Below are positions 35,485-43,787 of a stretch of 64,000 nucleotides of DNA, piece by piece. Origin of the DNA: Microbacterium sp. Root61. GTDB lineage: Bacteria > Actinomycetota > Actinomycetes > Actinomycetales > Microbacteriaceae. A program made the position numbers and the translations under genes. The notes below the pieces were generated by a model that ran no database searches, had not been told where the DNA came from, and worked only from the letters and a program-made list of their open reading frames with translations. Position 1 is the first letter of the stretch; each line of letters opens with the position of its first letter. The stretch spans positions 1,831,788 through 1,895,787 of the forward strand of contig NZ_LMGU01000001.1 in the NCBI RefSeq assembly GCF_001427525.1. The letters are read 5' to 3'.

Positions 35485-36495
35485 TCAGAAGACGGCGACG
35501 GGATTGATCGGAGAGCCCACCGCTCCGGTGATCGGCAGCGGCGGGGCAGACAGCAGGAAGTCCCACCGTCTGCGCGCACGGCAGGAGGCGGCGAGCGCAT
35601 CCAGATCCCACATCTCGCCGATCGTCAGACCCATGTTGGGGATCACGACTTGGTGCAGCGGCTGGAAGGAGGGCACGTCGAACTCGTTGGGCCGCACCTC
35701 GAATCCCCAGGTGTCGGTCGCGATCGCGGCGATCTCCGTGCGATGCAGCCAGCCCGCCGTCGTCAGCGAAAGCCCCGCGGCAGGGCCACCGGCGTACTCG
35801 CCCCACCCCTCGCGGCGCGCGCGGGCGAGACGTCCGGTGCGCACGAGCACGATGTCGCCGCGGCCGATGGCCACGCCCTGGGCGGCGGCGCAGGCGTCGA
35901 GTTCGGCCGCGCTGATCGCGTGTCCGTCGGGCAGTTCGCCGTCCTCTGGTCGCAGGTGCGCGCCGATGTCGAGCAGAACCCCGCGCGAGACGATGACGGA
36001 TGCCGCGTGCTCGATACCGGTGACGAGATCGCCCTCACTCGTGACGACGTCACCCGCACGACGCCCGTTCCAGGCGACGCCGTGATCGAAGATGTGGCCG
36101 AGCCCATCCCACTGGGTCGAGCACTGGAGCGGCATGGCGATGACGTCATCGGCCCCGCCGATGCCGTGCGGGAACCCCTGGTTGCCACGCTCAGCATCGA
36201 CGCCGGTGTCTGTCATCGTGTGCACGGGATTCGTGCGGCGACGCCAGCCCTTCTGCGGGCCGTCGGTATCGAACGACTGCGCGAGCGAGATCACCGTGCC
36301 CTCAGTGACCAGTGCAGCGGCCTCGACCCGCTTTGCCGCGTCGATGAAGTTGAGCGTGCCGAGCACGTCATCCTCGCCCCAGCGCCCCCAGTTCCGGAAG
36401 GCTTCGGCACGCGCGACGATCTCCACCTCAGGATTCGACCGGTCGATGTCTGCGGGGTTCTCCGACGGGCGATTCGTCTCGCCGCGCTCGTTCAC
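35485..36495 (-). CDS. Cyclase-family metal hydrolase
   Basis: A 336-residue protein of the cyclase superfamily (PF04199: kynurenine formamidase, isatin hydrolase). The metal/catalytic region is STQWDGLGHIFDHG, in which Asp and His ligate Mn or Zn. Expected reaction: hydrolysis of an amide, lactam or lactone. It starts at GTG 36495, overlapping the upstream FAH gene stop (GTGA). Next to a flavin monooxygenase, an ACMSD-like enzyme and a ring-cleaving dioxygenase it could open a lactone, or remove a formyl group as in tryptophan-type pathways. Specificity unknown. Confidence 0.85.
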   Translation of the reverse strand: MNERGETNRPSENPADIDRSNPEVEIVARAEAFRNWGRWGEDDVLGTLNFIDAAKRVEAAALVTEGTVISLAQSFDTDGPQKGWRRRTNPVHTMTDTGVDAERGNQGFPHGIGGADDVIAMPLQCSTQWDGLGHIFDHGVAWNGRRAGDVVTSEGDLVTGIEHAASVIVSRGVLLDIGAHLRPEDGELPDGHAISAAELDACAAAQGVAIGRGDIVLVRTGRLARARREGWGEYAGGPAAGLSLTTAGWLHRTEIAAIATDTWGFEVRPNEFDVPSFQPLHQVVIPNMGLTIGEMWDLDALAASCRARRRWDFLLSAPPLPITGAVGSPINPVAVF

Positions 36496-37445
36496 CGACC
36501 GGCCTCTTCGGCGACACAGCGCACGACCTGGGTGCCCAGTCCGCTGATCAAGCCGGTCATCACATCGCCGTCGCGCAGGAACCGTTTCCAGTGTTGGCCG
36601 TTGCCTGCGGGGCTCCCCGTCAGCAGCAGATCTCCCGGAAGGAGCGGCATCGTCTGGCTCGCGCCCGAGATGAGCGCGGCGATGTCGAACAGCAGATCGC
36701 TGGTGCGCCCGTCCTGCATCACCTGGCCGTTGAGCTCGAGGCGTACCTCGAGGTCTCCCCCATCGATGAAGGGCGCCGGTACCAGGAACGGACCGGTCGG
36801 CAGGAATCCCGGGGCGTTCTTGGCCCGGTACCAGTCGGTGCCGATCTCCTTCATGTCCTTGCGGAACACCAGGTCGCGCGTGGTGACGTCGTTGACGATC
36901 GTGTAGCCCGCGACATGGTCCAGAGCGTCCTCCCGTGAGACGCGGAACGCTTCGCGGCCGATCACGATCGCGAGCTCGAGTTCCCAGTCGTGCACCTCGC
37001 TGTAGGCGGGCAGGACCAGGGGGACGTCATCGCCCACCACACAGGCGGGCAGTCCGATGAAGAAGTACGGTTCGCCGTTCGCCGCTCGATCGTCCATCAT
37101 CTTCGCGGCGAACTCCCGAGCCTCCTCCGGGGTGCGGTCCGAGTTCTGCGTCAGACCCGCTGCGACCAGTTCGATCACGTGCTCCCGGTAGTTCGCCCCC
37201 GCCTGCAGCACCTGGCGCGGCTGCACCGGAGCCGTCAGCGTCACGTCCGACAGCGGCATCCACTCGTCTCCGTTCACCGCAGCGAGCGCGGCGAGCCGGT
37301 CCCAGTCCGGCGCCGACAGGAAGTCGTTGAGGTCGGCGGCTCCGAGCTCGTCGGCGGTGAGCGGGCGGATACGCTCCCCCGCGACCAGCCCGAGGCGCAC
37401 ACCGGCACCGTCGCGGAAGCGGGCGAGGGCGAAAGGTGCATCCAC
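36492..37445 (-). CDS. Fumarylacetoacetate-hydrolase-fold enzyme (second)
   Basis: A 317-residue FAH-superfamily enzyme with HDWELELAIVIG and GYTIVNDVTTRDL carrying the metal-binding Glu and Asp residues, and LPTGPFLVPA as the substrate loop. I place the start at GTG 37445, five bases after the dioxygenase stop and nine bases after a GGGG tract; an upstream CTG at 37454 would overlap that stop (CTGA) and cannot be excluded. Directly after a ring-cleaving dioxygenase, an FAH enzyme normally hydrates or hydrolyses the cleavage product. It is clearly diverged from the other FAH gene in the cluster. Confidence 0.86.
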   Translation of the reverse strand: MDAPFALARFRDGAGVRLGLVAGERIRPLTADELGAADLNDFLSAPDWDRLAALAAVNGDEWMPLSDVTLTAPVQPRQVLQAGANYREHVIELVAAGLTQNSDRTPEEAREFAAKMMDDRAANGEPYFFIGLPACVVGDDVPLVLPAYSEVHDWELELAIVIGREAFRVSREDALDHVAGYTIVNDVTTRDLVFRKDMKEIGTDWYRAKNAPGFLPTGPFLVPAPFIDGGDLEVRLELNGQVMQDGRTSDLLFDIAALISGASQTMPLLPGDLLLTGSPAGNGQHWKRFLRDGDVMTGLISGLGTQVVRCVAEEAGR

Positions 37446-37450
37446 GATCG

Positions 37451-38467
37451 TCAGCCCCGACCCTGCTTGGCGTAGGGGTTGAACAGGGCGTCCTTGATCT
37501 CGTCGGGGACGCCTTCTTCCGTGGCGCTGGGACCGTCGGCGGCAGGGAACGACTCGGTCATCGACATCGGCATGGCACCGTTGCGGTAGAAGTTGTTCGA
37601 GCCGAGCGACGGCTTCCACGTGTTGGGCTCCCAGTCCGGCACGTAGTTGCGGTAGCCGCCCGTGTTCAGCTCGATGCGCAGGCTCGACGGCTCGCGATAG
37701 TAGAGGAAGGTCTGCTCACCGATGCCGTGGATGGAGGGCCCGTACTCGATCGGGTACCCGTTCTCCATCAGCACGTCGGCGGCGATGAGGAGCTCTTCGC
37801 GAGTGTCGACCCAGAAGGCGTAGTGGTTGATACGGCCGGCACGGCTGGAGCCGTCGAGAACGACACCGAGATCGTGGGACTTCTCGTTCGTCGTGAGCAC
37901 CGAGAAGACCGAGATGGGCGCCTCGTCGAGGATCGTCTTGGCCATGATGCGGAAACCGAGCACCTCGTTGTACCAGGCGGCGAACGCGTCGACATCGCTG
38001 GTGGCGACCGTGACGTGGTCGAGCTGGCGAGGCGCACCCGCGACCTTGCTGCGCTTCTCGGGACGATCGGGGTAGATCGACACGTCCTGAGCAGGAGCCT
38101 GGTGACGCTCCACGTCCCAGTGCAGGGTCATACTGTGCCCCCACGGCCCGGTGAAGTGGTAGGCACGGCCGATCGCGGGGCCGTCGAACCACTCGCCCTG
38201 GATGCCCGCGGCCTCGACGCGCGACGCCGCCTCCACCAGCGCCTCAGCGCTGGAGGTCCGCCAGGCCATCGTCGACAGCGCGGGCTCATCGCCGGGCAGG
38301 ACGACGACGGAGTACTTGTAGTAGTCCCCCCAGCAGCGGAGGTAGACGGCACCGTCGATGCGTTCGACGACGGTCAGGCCGACCTGCGCCTCATAGAACG
38401 CGACGGATGCCTCCACGTCCGGCGTCGTGATCGCGACATACGAGAGGTGGGACAACAGCTTGATCAT
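37451..38467 (-). CDS. Extradiol ring-cleaving dioxygenase (VOC, catechol 2,3-dioxygenase type)
   Basis: A 338-residue two-domain VOC-fold dioxygenase. Fe(II) ligands are visible in the C-terminal half: His in QLDHVTVATSD, His in RINHYAFWVD and Glu in LRIELNTGGY, the standard 2-His-1-Glu arrangement. The IELNTGGYRNYVPDWEP ending is typical of catechol 2,3-dioxygenase relatives. It cleaves a catechol-like ring beside the hydroxyl pair. The ATG 38467 follows AAGGATCGAAG. It is the promoter-proximal gene of the cluster, divergent from a LysR regulator, so the ring cleavage enzyme is the first expressed. Confidence 0.9.
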   Translation of the reverse strand: MIKLLSHLSYVAITTPDVEASVAFYEAQVGLTVVERIDGAVYLRCWGDYYKYSVVVLPGDEPALSTMAWRTSSAEALVEAASRVEAAGIQGEWFDGPAIGRAYHFTGPWGHSMTLHWDVERHQAPAQDVSIYPDRPEKRSKVAGAPRQLDHVTVATSDVDAFAAWYNEVLGFRIMAKTILDEAPISVFSVLTTNEKSHDLGVVLDGSSRAGRINHYAFWVDTREELLIAADVLMENGYPIEYGPSIHGIGEQTFLYYREPSSLRIELNTGGYRNYVPDWEPNTWKPSLGSNNFYRNGAMPMSMTESFPAADGPSATEEGVPDEIKDALFNPYAKQGRG

Positions 38468-38549
38468 CTTCGATCCTTTCGAGCGGGTCTCTGCGGTCCA
38501 CTCTGCGCGGGAGTTGCGCATCAGGGAATCCGTGGTTAGCTATCCCCGA

Positions 38550-38566
38550 CATAGATGTCATCTATG
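38550..38566. promoter_or_regulatory. LysR operator candidate
   Basis: A perfect 17-bp palindrome, CATAGAT-GTC-ATCTATG, contains the T-N11-A core of LysR recognition sites. It lies 28 bases before the lysR start and 83 bases before the divergent dioxygenase start, the normal place for a LysR activator to control both. Confidence 0.75.
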
Positions 38567-38594
38567 ACCCACACGGTCACAGGGAGAACGTGAA

Positions 38595-39539
38595 ATGCCC
38601 GATCGCCCCCCACTGTCCCGACTGGATCTCAACCTCCTGGTCGCCCTCGACGCCCTGCTCACCGAGCGCAGCGTCACGAAGGCGGCCGAGCGGCTCCGCC
38701 TGAGCCAGCCGGCCCTCAGCGCGTCACTCGCACGACTGCGGACGCATTTCAACGACCCTCTGCTGGCACGACGCGGCAACGCGTACGAGCTCACGGCGCT
38801 CGCGATTCGACTCGCCGATCACACCTCCACCGCGCTGGAATCCGCACGCCGCGTCTTCGACAGCCAAGCCGATTGGACCCCGGAGCACTCCACCCGCGAG
38901 TTCTCGGTCTACGGCTCCGACTACGCGTTCGCGACCATCGGAGCCGCGGTGTCCACGCTCGCGGCGGAGCGCGCGCCCGGAGTGAGATTCCGGTTCGTGC
39001 TGCATTCACCGACAGTCATCGACGAGGTCGATGCCCGGTTGCGTTCCGTCGATGGATTGCTCATCCCGCACGGCTTCCTGACCGATCTGCCGTACCTCGA
39101 CCTGTGGCGGGACCGATGGCTCATCGTCGCCTCCGACACGAACGAGCGCGCGGCCGAGGGACTCACGATGGACCTCATGGCGCACTCGCGGTGGGTGTTC
39201 ACCTACCAGTCGCGCACCGCGTTCACCTCTGCCAGCCGTCAGCTCCAGCAATTGGGGATCGAGCCGCAGATCGACGCCGTCGTGGAGAGTTTCCTCGCCC
39301 TGCCGCATTTCATCGCGGGCACGGATCGACTGGGGCTGATCCAGTCCGGGCTGGCACACGTCGCCCTCGCCGGCGGAGGGATCCGACTGTACGAGCCGCC
39401 GTTCGATGCCACGCCGGTGCTCAACGCGATGTGGTGGCATCCTGTCCATGGTCGCGACCCCGAGCATGCCTGGATGCGGGGACTGTTCGCGGAGGCCGCG
39501 CAGAGCCTGGCCATGCACGATCCACCGACCAGCGCATGA
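38595..39539 (+). CDS. LysR-family transcriptional regulator
   Basis: A 314-residue regulator with an N-terminal LysR helix-turn-helix (DLNLLVALDALLTERSVTKAAERLRLSQPALSASLARLR region) and a C-terminal periplasmic-binding-like effector domain. The DPLLARRGNAYELTALA segment matches the NodD/NahR-type group that senses aromatic compounds. Divergent from the aromatic catabolic operon, with a T-N11-A palindrome between them, it is the likely activator, responding to the aromatic substrate. It is followed by a strong hairpin terminator shared with the convergent MFS gene. Confidence 0.92.
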   Translation: MPDRPPLSRLDLNLLVALDALLTERSVTKAAERLRLSQPALSASLARLRTHFNDPLLARRGNAYELTALAIRLADHTSTALESARRVFDSQADWTPEHSTREFSVYGSDYAFATIGAAVSTLAAERAPGVRFRFVLHSPTVIDEVDARLRSVDGLLIPHGFLTDLPYLDLWRDRWLIVASDTNERAAEGLTMDLMAHSRWVFTYQSRTAFTSASRQLQQLGIEPQIDAVVESFLALPHFIAGTDRLGLIQSGLAHVALAGGGIRLYEPPFDATPVLNAMWWHPVHGRDPEHAWMRGLFAEAAQSLAMHDPPTSA

Positions 39540-39540
39540 A

Positions 39541-39581
39541 CGCAGAGCGGCCGGGATCTCGACGATCCCGGCCGCTCTGCG
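39541..39581. terminator. Strong bidirectional hairpin terminator
   Basis: A perfect 18-bp inverted repeat, CGCAGAGCGGCCGGGATC with its complement, separated by five bases, sits between the stops of the convergent lysR and MFS genes. It can end transcription from both sides. Confidence 0.85.
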
Positions 39582-39585
39582 TGGC

Positions 39586-40815
39586 TCATGCGGCCGCGAC
39601 AGGTGCCCCCTTGCGACGCGTCGCGAACCACACCAGCACGGCGACGACACCGGCGGCGATGCCGACGATCCCCACGGCGGCCGAGAGGCCGCCGACGCCC
39701 GCTCCGATGGCGCCCATCAGAATCGGCGTCAGGAACTGGCCCAGGAAGAACGCCGCCGTCCACCACCCGGTCACCCGTCCACGGTCCTCGAAGGTGGTCG
39801 TCGCGACGACCCAGGTGACCAGCGAAGGCAGGAGCAGCCCCGCGCCGAAGGAGGCGATGACGGCACCGATGATGATCCCGGCGAGCCCGGGCACCACCCA
39901 GATGACCAGCATCCCGATCGCCTGCAATGCGAACGCGACGGGGGTCAGGCTCCCCGCGCGCAGTCGCCGAAGGCGCGCGAAGATGAGTCCGCCGATCGCG
40001 GTGGCCAGCGATGCGATTGCGGCGACGAGCCCGATCGTCGCGGTATCCGTCGCGGCCACCCCGGTGCCGACGACGAGGTAGCTCGCCTCGATGATGATCA
40101 CGTAGAAGGTGAAACCACCGAAGAGAGTGACCACGAGCGGGACGGCGATGCGCCGCCACGGGATGCGTGTCTTCGCGACGGTCTCCACGCGGGTGTCGCC
40201 GGCTTCGGCCGGCGTCGGTTCCCACAGCGAGAAGATCATCGGCACTGCGATCACGATGCTCACGGCGTACACCCAGAACGGCGTGTGCCAGCCCCCGACG
40301 CCGAGCGCTCCGCCCAGGATGATGAAGACGGTCGCGGCGAGGGTGGTGGTCACCGTCTGCAGCCCCAGGTACTTGTTGCGTCGACGCTCCTCGTGGAAGT
40401 AGTCGACGATGAGCGTCGTGCAGACGGTCATGATCGCTGCCTCGCACACCCCCACCAGCACGCGGCTCAGCAGGATCTCGGGCAGGCCCTCGAGCCAGGC
40501 CGGCGCCGTGCCGACGACCGCGTACGCGAACATCGCGATGATGAGCAGCGTCTTGCGCCCCAAGCGGTCCACGATCTGACCGGCGAAAGGCGCGAAGATC
40601 GCGATGATGAGCGCCGGGATCGCGACGATCATCGGCACGAGGATCTCGGATGCCGGCACATCGGCGAAGTGCGCCGACAGCTGCGGCAGCACCGGAGTGA
40701 TCAGCACCGAGCCGAGCACGGGCATGCAGCTGCCCGCGAGCAGCAGGACCGCCTGCCACCCGCCCGCCCGCCGCAGCGGCGTGCTCTCCTGGTTGTTTAC
40801 AGTGACGTTCGTCAT
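39586..40815 (-). CDS. MFS transporter, likely for the aromatic substrate
   Basis: A 409-residue major-facilitator protein with about twelve membrane segments. The loop 2-3 motif is GQIVDRLGRKTLL. The start ATG follows GAGGAGGTT, a strong ribosome-binding site. It lies on the minus strand, convergent with lysR and close to the aromatic cluster, so it may import the aromatic acid. MFS carriers of the aromatic acid/H+ symport type have a DGFD motif in the first segment; I do not see that here, so an efflux or unrelated role remains possible. The 290-base region upstream to the tRNA holds no gene. Confidence 0.85.
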   Translation of the reverse strand: MTNVTVNNQESTPLRRAGGWQAVLLLAGSCMPVLGSVLITPVLPQLSAHFADVPASEILVPMIVAIPALIIAIFAPFAGQIVDRLGRKTLLIIAMFAYAVVGTAPAWLEGLPEILLSRVLVGVCEAAIMTVCTTLIVDYFHEERRRNKYLGLQTVTTTLAATVFIILGGALGVGGWHTPFWVYAVSIVIAVPMIFSLWEPTPAEAGDTRVETVAKTRIPWRRIAVPLVVTLFGGFTFYVIIIEASYLVVGTGVAATDTATIGLVAAIASLATAIGGLIFARLRRLRAGSLTPVAFALQAIGMLVIWVVPGLAGIIIGAVIASFGAGLLLPSLVTWVVATTTFEDRGRVTGWWTAAFFLGQFLTPILMGAIGAGVGGLSAAVGIVGIAAGVVAVLVWFATRRKGAPVAAA

Positions 40816-41074
40816 CGAACCTCCTCAGAGGGCGTGCTCCACATCGAGGACGCCTGTTCGCAGCGACGTCGGATGCGTCGCGCGGCCGCACCGATGGCGA
40901 GGCTCTCCCAGTACAGCGGCTGGCCATCATGCGGCAAACGGGATATCGCTGATGCCCTGCATCGACGGCGGCTATGGGCGGAGTTCGCGCGGCCAGCGCG
41001 CCGCGGGGGATGATGCCGCCGAGGGCAGAACTGTGGCCCGTGATCCCTGGCTCCAAGGCACCCACATCAACGCG

Positions 41075-41101
41075 AAAACCCCCGGCTGACCGGGGGTTTT
41101 T
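41075..41101 (-). terminator. Rho-independent terminator after tRNA-Ser(GCT)
   Basis: Stem AAAACCCCCGG / CCGGGGGTTTT with a four-base loop. On the minus strand it follows the tRNA 3' end by four bases and is followed by a T-run (GGGGGTTTT), the standard terminator form. It also works on the plus strand. Confidence 0.88.
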
Positions 41102-41104
41102 CTG

Positions 41105-41193
41105 CGGAGACGGAGGGATTTGAACCCTCGGACCCCTTGCGAGGTCTCCACCTTAGCAGGGTGGTGCACTAGGCCGAACTATGCGACGTCTCC
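41105..41193 (-). tRNA. tRNA-Ser (anticodon GCT)
   Basis: A class II tRNA. The acceptor stem pairs GGAGACG with CGTCTCC. The anticodon stem-loop CCACCC-TGCTAA-GGTGG gives anticodon GCT (serine AGC/AGT codons). There is a long variable arm (GACCTC ... GGGGTC), as expected for serine, and the T-arm is GAGGG-TTCAAAT-CCCTC. The 3' CCA is not encoded. Confidence 0.95.
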
Positions 41194-41282
41194 AGGCATC
41201 CAGTGCTCACGAGTAGCGGATGCGCCCAGCAATCATAACCGCTGGAACGGCTCTCGCCGAACCACGCTCACGCGAAACCACG

Positions 41283-42560
41283 TCAACCGCGGAGGTTGCC
41301 CGCCGAACAGGTCTGCTGCGCAGCGGTAGTGCCCGGGATCGAGTCCGGCAGCTCGATCGCCGTCTGGCTCGGTGCCGGGGCCGCGGTGTCTCCGGGCGTC
41401 GCCGCGGGGTCCGGCGTCACGGCCTCACCCGGCGTCGGCTCGACGACGATGACGCCGCCTCCGGCGTTCGGGTCGCTGGTCGGGACGATCGGCTGGTTCG
41501 CCGCCAGCGCGGCCCACAGCTGGTCGGCCGCGGCACGGTTCGGCACAACCCGGTTGGGGTCGGCCGGGTCCGCGTTGACGGGGTACTGCACGAAGACGAT
41601 CTCGTCGAACGGTACGTTCTTGACCGCGAGGGCGATCTGCACGAGCGTGAGCGGGTTGGTCAGGCTCTGGCTGGGCGTGACGTTCTTCACGGCAGCGCTG
41701 GCGAGCTTGTACAGCGTTGCCGGGTTGGACAGCACGTCCTCACTCACCAGCTTGTGCGCGAGGCGCGACATGTACTGCTGCTGGTTCGAGATGCGTGCCA
41801 GGTCGCTGCCGTTCTCGAGGCCGTGGCGCGTACGGAGGAACTGCAGCGCCTCGATGCCCTGAATCGTGCGGGCGCCGGCCGGCCAGTCGATGCCGGTGTA
41901 GAAGTCACGGATGCCGCCGTTGCCGATGCAGACGTCCACTCCGCCGATGGCGTCGGTGATGTTGATGACACCGCCGAAGTTCACCTTCGCCGCGAACGGG
42001 ATGTTCATCCCGCTCAGCTCGGAGACGGTGTTCACGACGCATGACAGCCCGCCGTACATGAATGCCGAGTTGATCTGCTGCTTGCTCATCGCCGAGGACT
42101 GCGAGCCGTCGGCCCGGGTGCAGGCAGGGATGGGGACCATCAGGTCGCGCGGGAAGGAGACGACCGTCACGCGCCGCGGGTTGTCCGAGATGTGCACCAG
42201 CAGGTTGACGTCGTTGAGCTCGCCGCTGGCGTCAGCGCCGGTGCATCGGTCGCCGAAGTACGCCGCGAACTCGGGCAGGCACTCGTCGGTGCCCGCGATG
42301 AAGAGGTTGACGCCTCCCTCGATCGCCCCGATGTCGGGCGGAACCGGAGCCTGGCCTTCGAGCGCGACCGCGTCGTCGGTGAAGTCCGTCGTGAGGTCGG
42401 TGAGCGCGTAGGCGGCGACGCCCGCGCCGGAGACCAGCACGACAGCCAGCACCACGCCGACGATCTTCATCAGCTGGCCGAACGGATGCGGCGACTTCAG
42501 GAAGCCGTGTCGCGCAATCGTGCGACGGCCGCGCTTCGCGGGCTTGGTCGTCTGGCTCAC
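41283..42560 (-). CDS. LytR-CpsA-Psr (LCP) family cell-wall protein
   Basis: A 425-residue protein with a basic cytoplasmic N-terminus, one membrane segment (about residues 29-51) and an extracytoplasmic LCP domain. Conserved features are NDVNLLVHISDNPRRVTVVSFPRDLMVPIP with the substrate-binding Arg/Asp set, and ALQFLRTRHGLENGSDLARISNQQQYM. LCP enzymes transfer lipid-linked glycopolymers to peptidoglycan. The GTG start at 42560 follows AGAGGACCCGA; upstream in-frame codons run into tRNA-Ser(TGA) and were rejected. A Thr/Pro-rich low-complexity tail follows the domain. It lies between two tRNA-Ser genes. Confidence 0.9.
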   Translation of the reverse strand: MSQTTKPAKRGRRTIARHGFLKSPHPFGQLMKIVGVVLAVVLVSGAGVAAYALTDLTTDFTDDAVALEGQAPVPPDIGAIEGGVNLFIAGTDECLPEFAAYFGDRCTGADASGELNDVNLLVHISDNPRRVTVVSFPRDLMVPIPACTRADGSQSSAMSKQQINSAFMYGGLSCVVNTVSELSGMNIPFAAKVNFGGVINITDAIGGVDVCIGNGGIRDFYTGIDWPAGARTIQGIEALQFLRTRHGLENGSDLARISNQQQYMSRLAHKLVSEDVLSNPATLYKLASAAVKNVTPSQSLTNPLTLVQIALAVKNVPFDEIVFVQYPVNADPADPNRVVPNRAAADQLWAALAANQPIVPTSDPNAGGGVIVVEPTPGEAVTPDPAATPGDTAAPAPSQTAIELPDSIPGTTAAQQTCSAGNLRG

Positions 42561-42632
42561 TCGGGTCCTCTCGGAATGCACGGGCCCTCTACAGGTGGCG
42601 GCGGTGACCCCTAGGGGCCTCCGCCGCGCTAG

Positions 42633-42717
42633 CGGAGGGTGTGGGATTCGAACCCACGGGACATTGCTGCCCACTGGTTTTCAAGACCAGGTCCATCGGC
42701 CGCTCGGACAACCCTCC
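42633..42717 (-). tRNA. tRNA-Ser (anticodon TGA)
   Basis: The acceptor stem pairs GGAGGGT with ACCCTCC. The anticodon stem-loop CTGGT-CTTGAAA-ACCAG gives anticodon TGA (serine UCA and related codons). A long variable arm and the T-arm GTGGG-TTCGAAT-CCCAC are present. It is 73 bases upstream of the LCP gene on the same strand; CCA is not encoded. Confidence 0.95.
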
Positions 42718-42845
42718 CGACCGATGCCGAGGCATCCGTCGAACGGCGTCGAGTCTAGCCGACTGACCCATCCTCGATTCTCGCAACCGCGTCTGTGGAG
42801 GTGCTGAACGGCGTGTCAACGCGGTAGATGCCCCGTCACACGGCG

Positions 42846-43787
42846 CTACAGGCGACGGAGCACCGCAGCGACGCCGCCATCCGCCACGGAGGAGGTCTGC
42901 TCCCCCGCGGCATCCCGCACCTCCTGCGGGCCCTGCGCCATCGCGACCGCGCGACCGCCGTTCTCCAGCGCCCAGCGGAACATGCCGACGTCGTTGCGCC
43001 CGTCGCCCATGACCAGCACGTGCGCCGGGTCGATGCCGAGCCAGCCGCGCACCCGCTCGAGCGCCGAAGACTTGTCGACGCCCATCGGGGCGATATCGAG
43101 CCACGCGGTCCAGCCGATCGCGTACGAGACCTGATTGAGACCGATGCCGGAGACGAGCTCGAGGAAATCCTGCTCGGTCTGACCGGGCGAGACCACCACC
43201 ACACGGCTCACAGGCTCCGCCCCCAGCTCATCGAACGACACCCGGCGACCCTCGACGAGGTTCCAGTCGGCGAGGTAGTCGGTGTACAACCGCTCGCCGT
43301 CCTCGCGCTCGACCATGTACCGCGCCTCCGGCAGGTGCTCCTTGAGCAGGGTCAGCACCGTGGCGGGGTCGAAGAGCTCCGTGTGGAAGCGCTCGTAACG
43401 CACTTCACCGTGCTCGCCGGTGTCCTCACGCTTCATGATGACCGCGCCGTTGGAACACACCACGTACTCGGGGGCGATCTCCAACACGTGCTGGATGCCG
43501 CGGGTGCCGCTCCAGCTGCGTCCGGTGGCGAGCATCACCTCGTGGCCCGCCGCGTGGGCATGGCGCACCGCCTCGACAACCCCGGGGCTGAGCGTCTCGT
43601 CCTCGAGGAGGATCGTGCCGTCGATGTCGAGGCAGATGAGCAGGGCTTCGGTGGTGGTGGTGGGATCTTCGGCGTCGGCCGCGATCTCCTCGACGAGGTC
43701 GGCGGCTTCGGAGCGCCGCACGACATCGATGCTGCCGGTGTCGGGAAGGTGCGCAGGATGCCCCGGCTCGTGCGTGGCGGACGTCAC
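42846..43787 (-). CDS. HAD-superfamily Cof-type phosphatase
   Basis: A 313-residue HAD hydrolase. Motif I is CLDIDGTIL with nucleophile Asp, motif II ATGRSWS, and motif [19 protein letters not shown]; a type IIB (Cof) cap lies between. It would dephosphorylate a small phosphorylated metabolite in the cytoplasm. It starts at GTG 43787, overlapping the serS stop (GTGA), so it is translated with seryl-tRNA synthetase. The N-terminal 45 residues precede the fold and are Asp/Glu-rich. This order (serS, then HAD) recurs in Microbacteriaceae as I recall, but the link is not understood. Confidence 0.88.
   Translation of the reverse strand: MTSATHEPGHPAHLPDTGSIDVVRRSEAADLVEEIAADAEDPTTTTEALLICLDIDGTILLEDETLSPGVVEAVRHAHAAGHEVMLATGRSWSGTRGIQHVLEIAPEYVVCSNGAVIMKREDTGEHGEVRYERFHTELFDPATVLTLLKEHLPEARYMVEREDGERLYTDYLADWNLVEGRRVSFDELGAEPVSRVVVVSPGQTEQDFLELVSGIGLNQVSYAIGWTAWLDIAPMGVDKSSALERVRGWLGIDPAHVLVMGDGRNDVGMFRWALENGGRAVAMAQGPQEVRDAAGEQTSSVADGGVAAVLRRL

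Noticed and set aside
37446..37454. CTG start for the second FAH gene
   Set aside because: CTG is rare as a start; GTG 37445 has good spacing to a G-rich tract. Kept only as an alternative.
42608..42640. CCCCTAGGGG and CCTCCG-rich pairing next to tRNA-Ser(TGA) as a terminator
   Set aside because: Overlaps the tRNA acceptor end and has no T-run; pairing is partly the acceptor stem itself.
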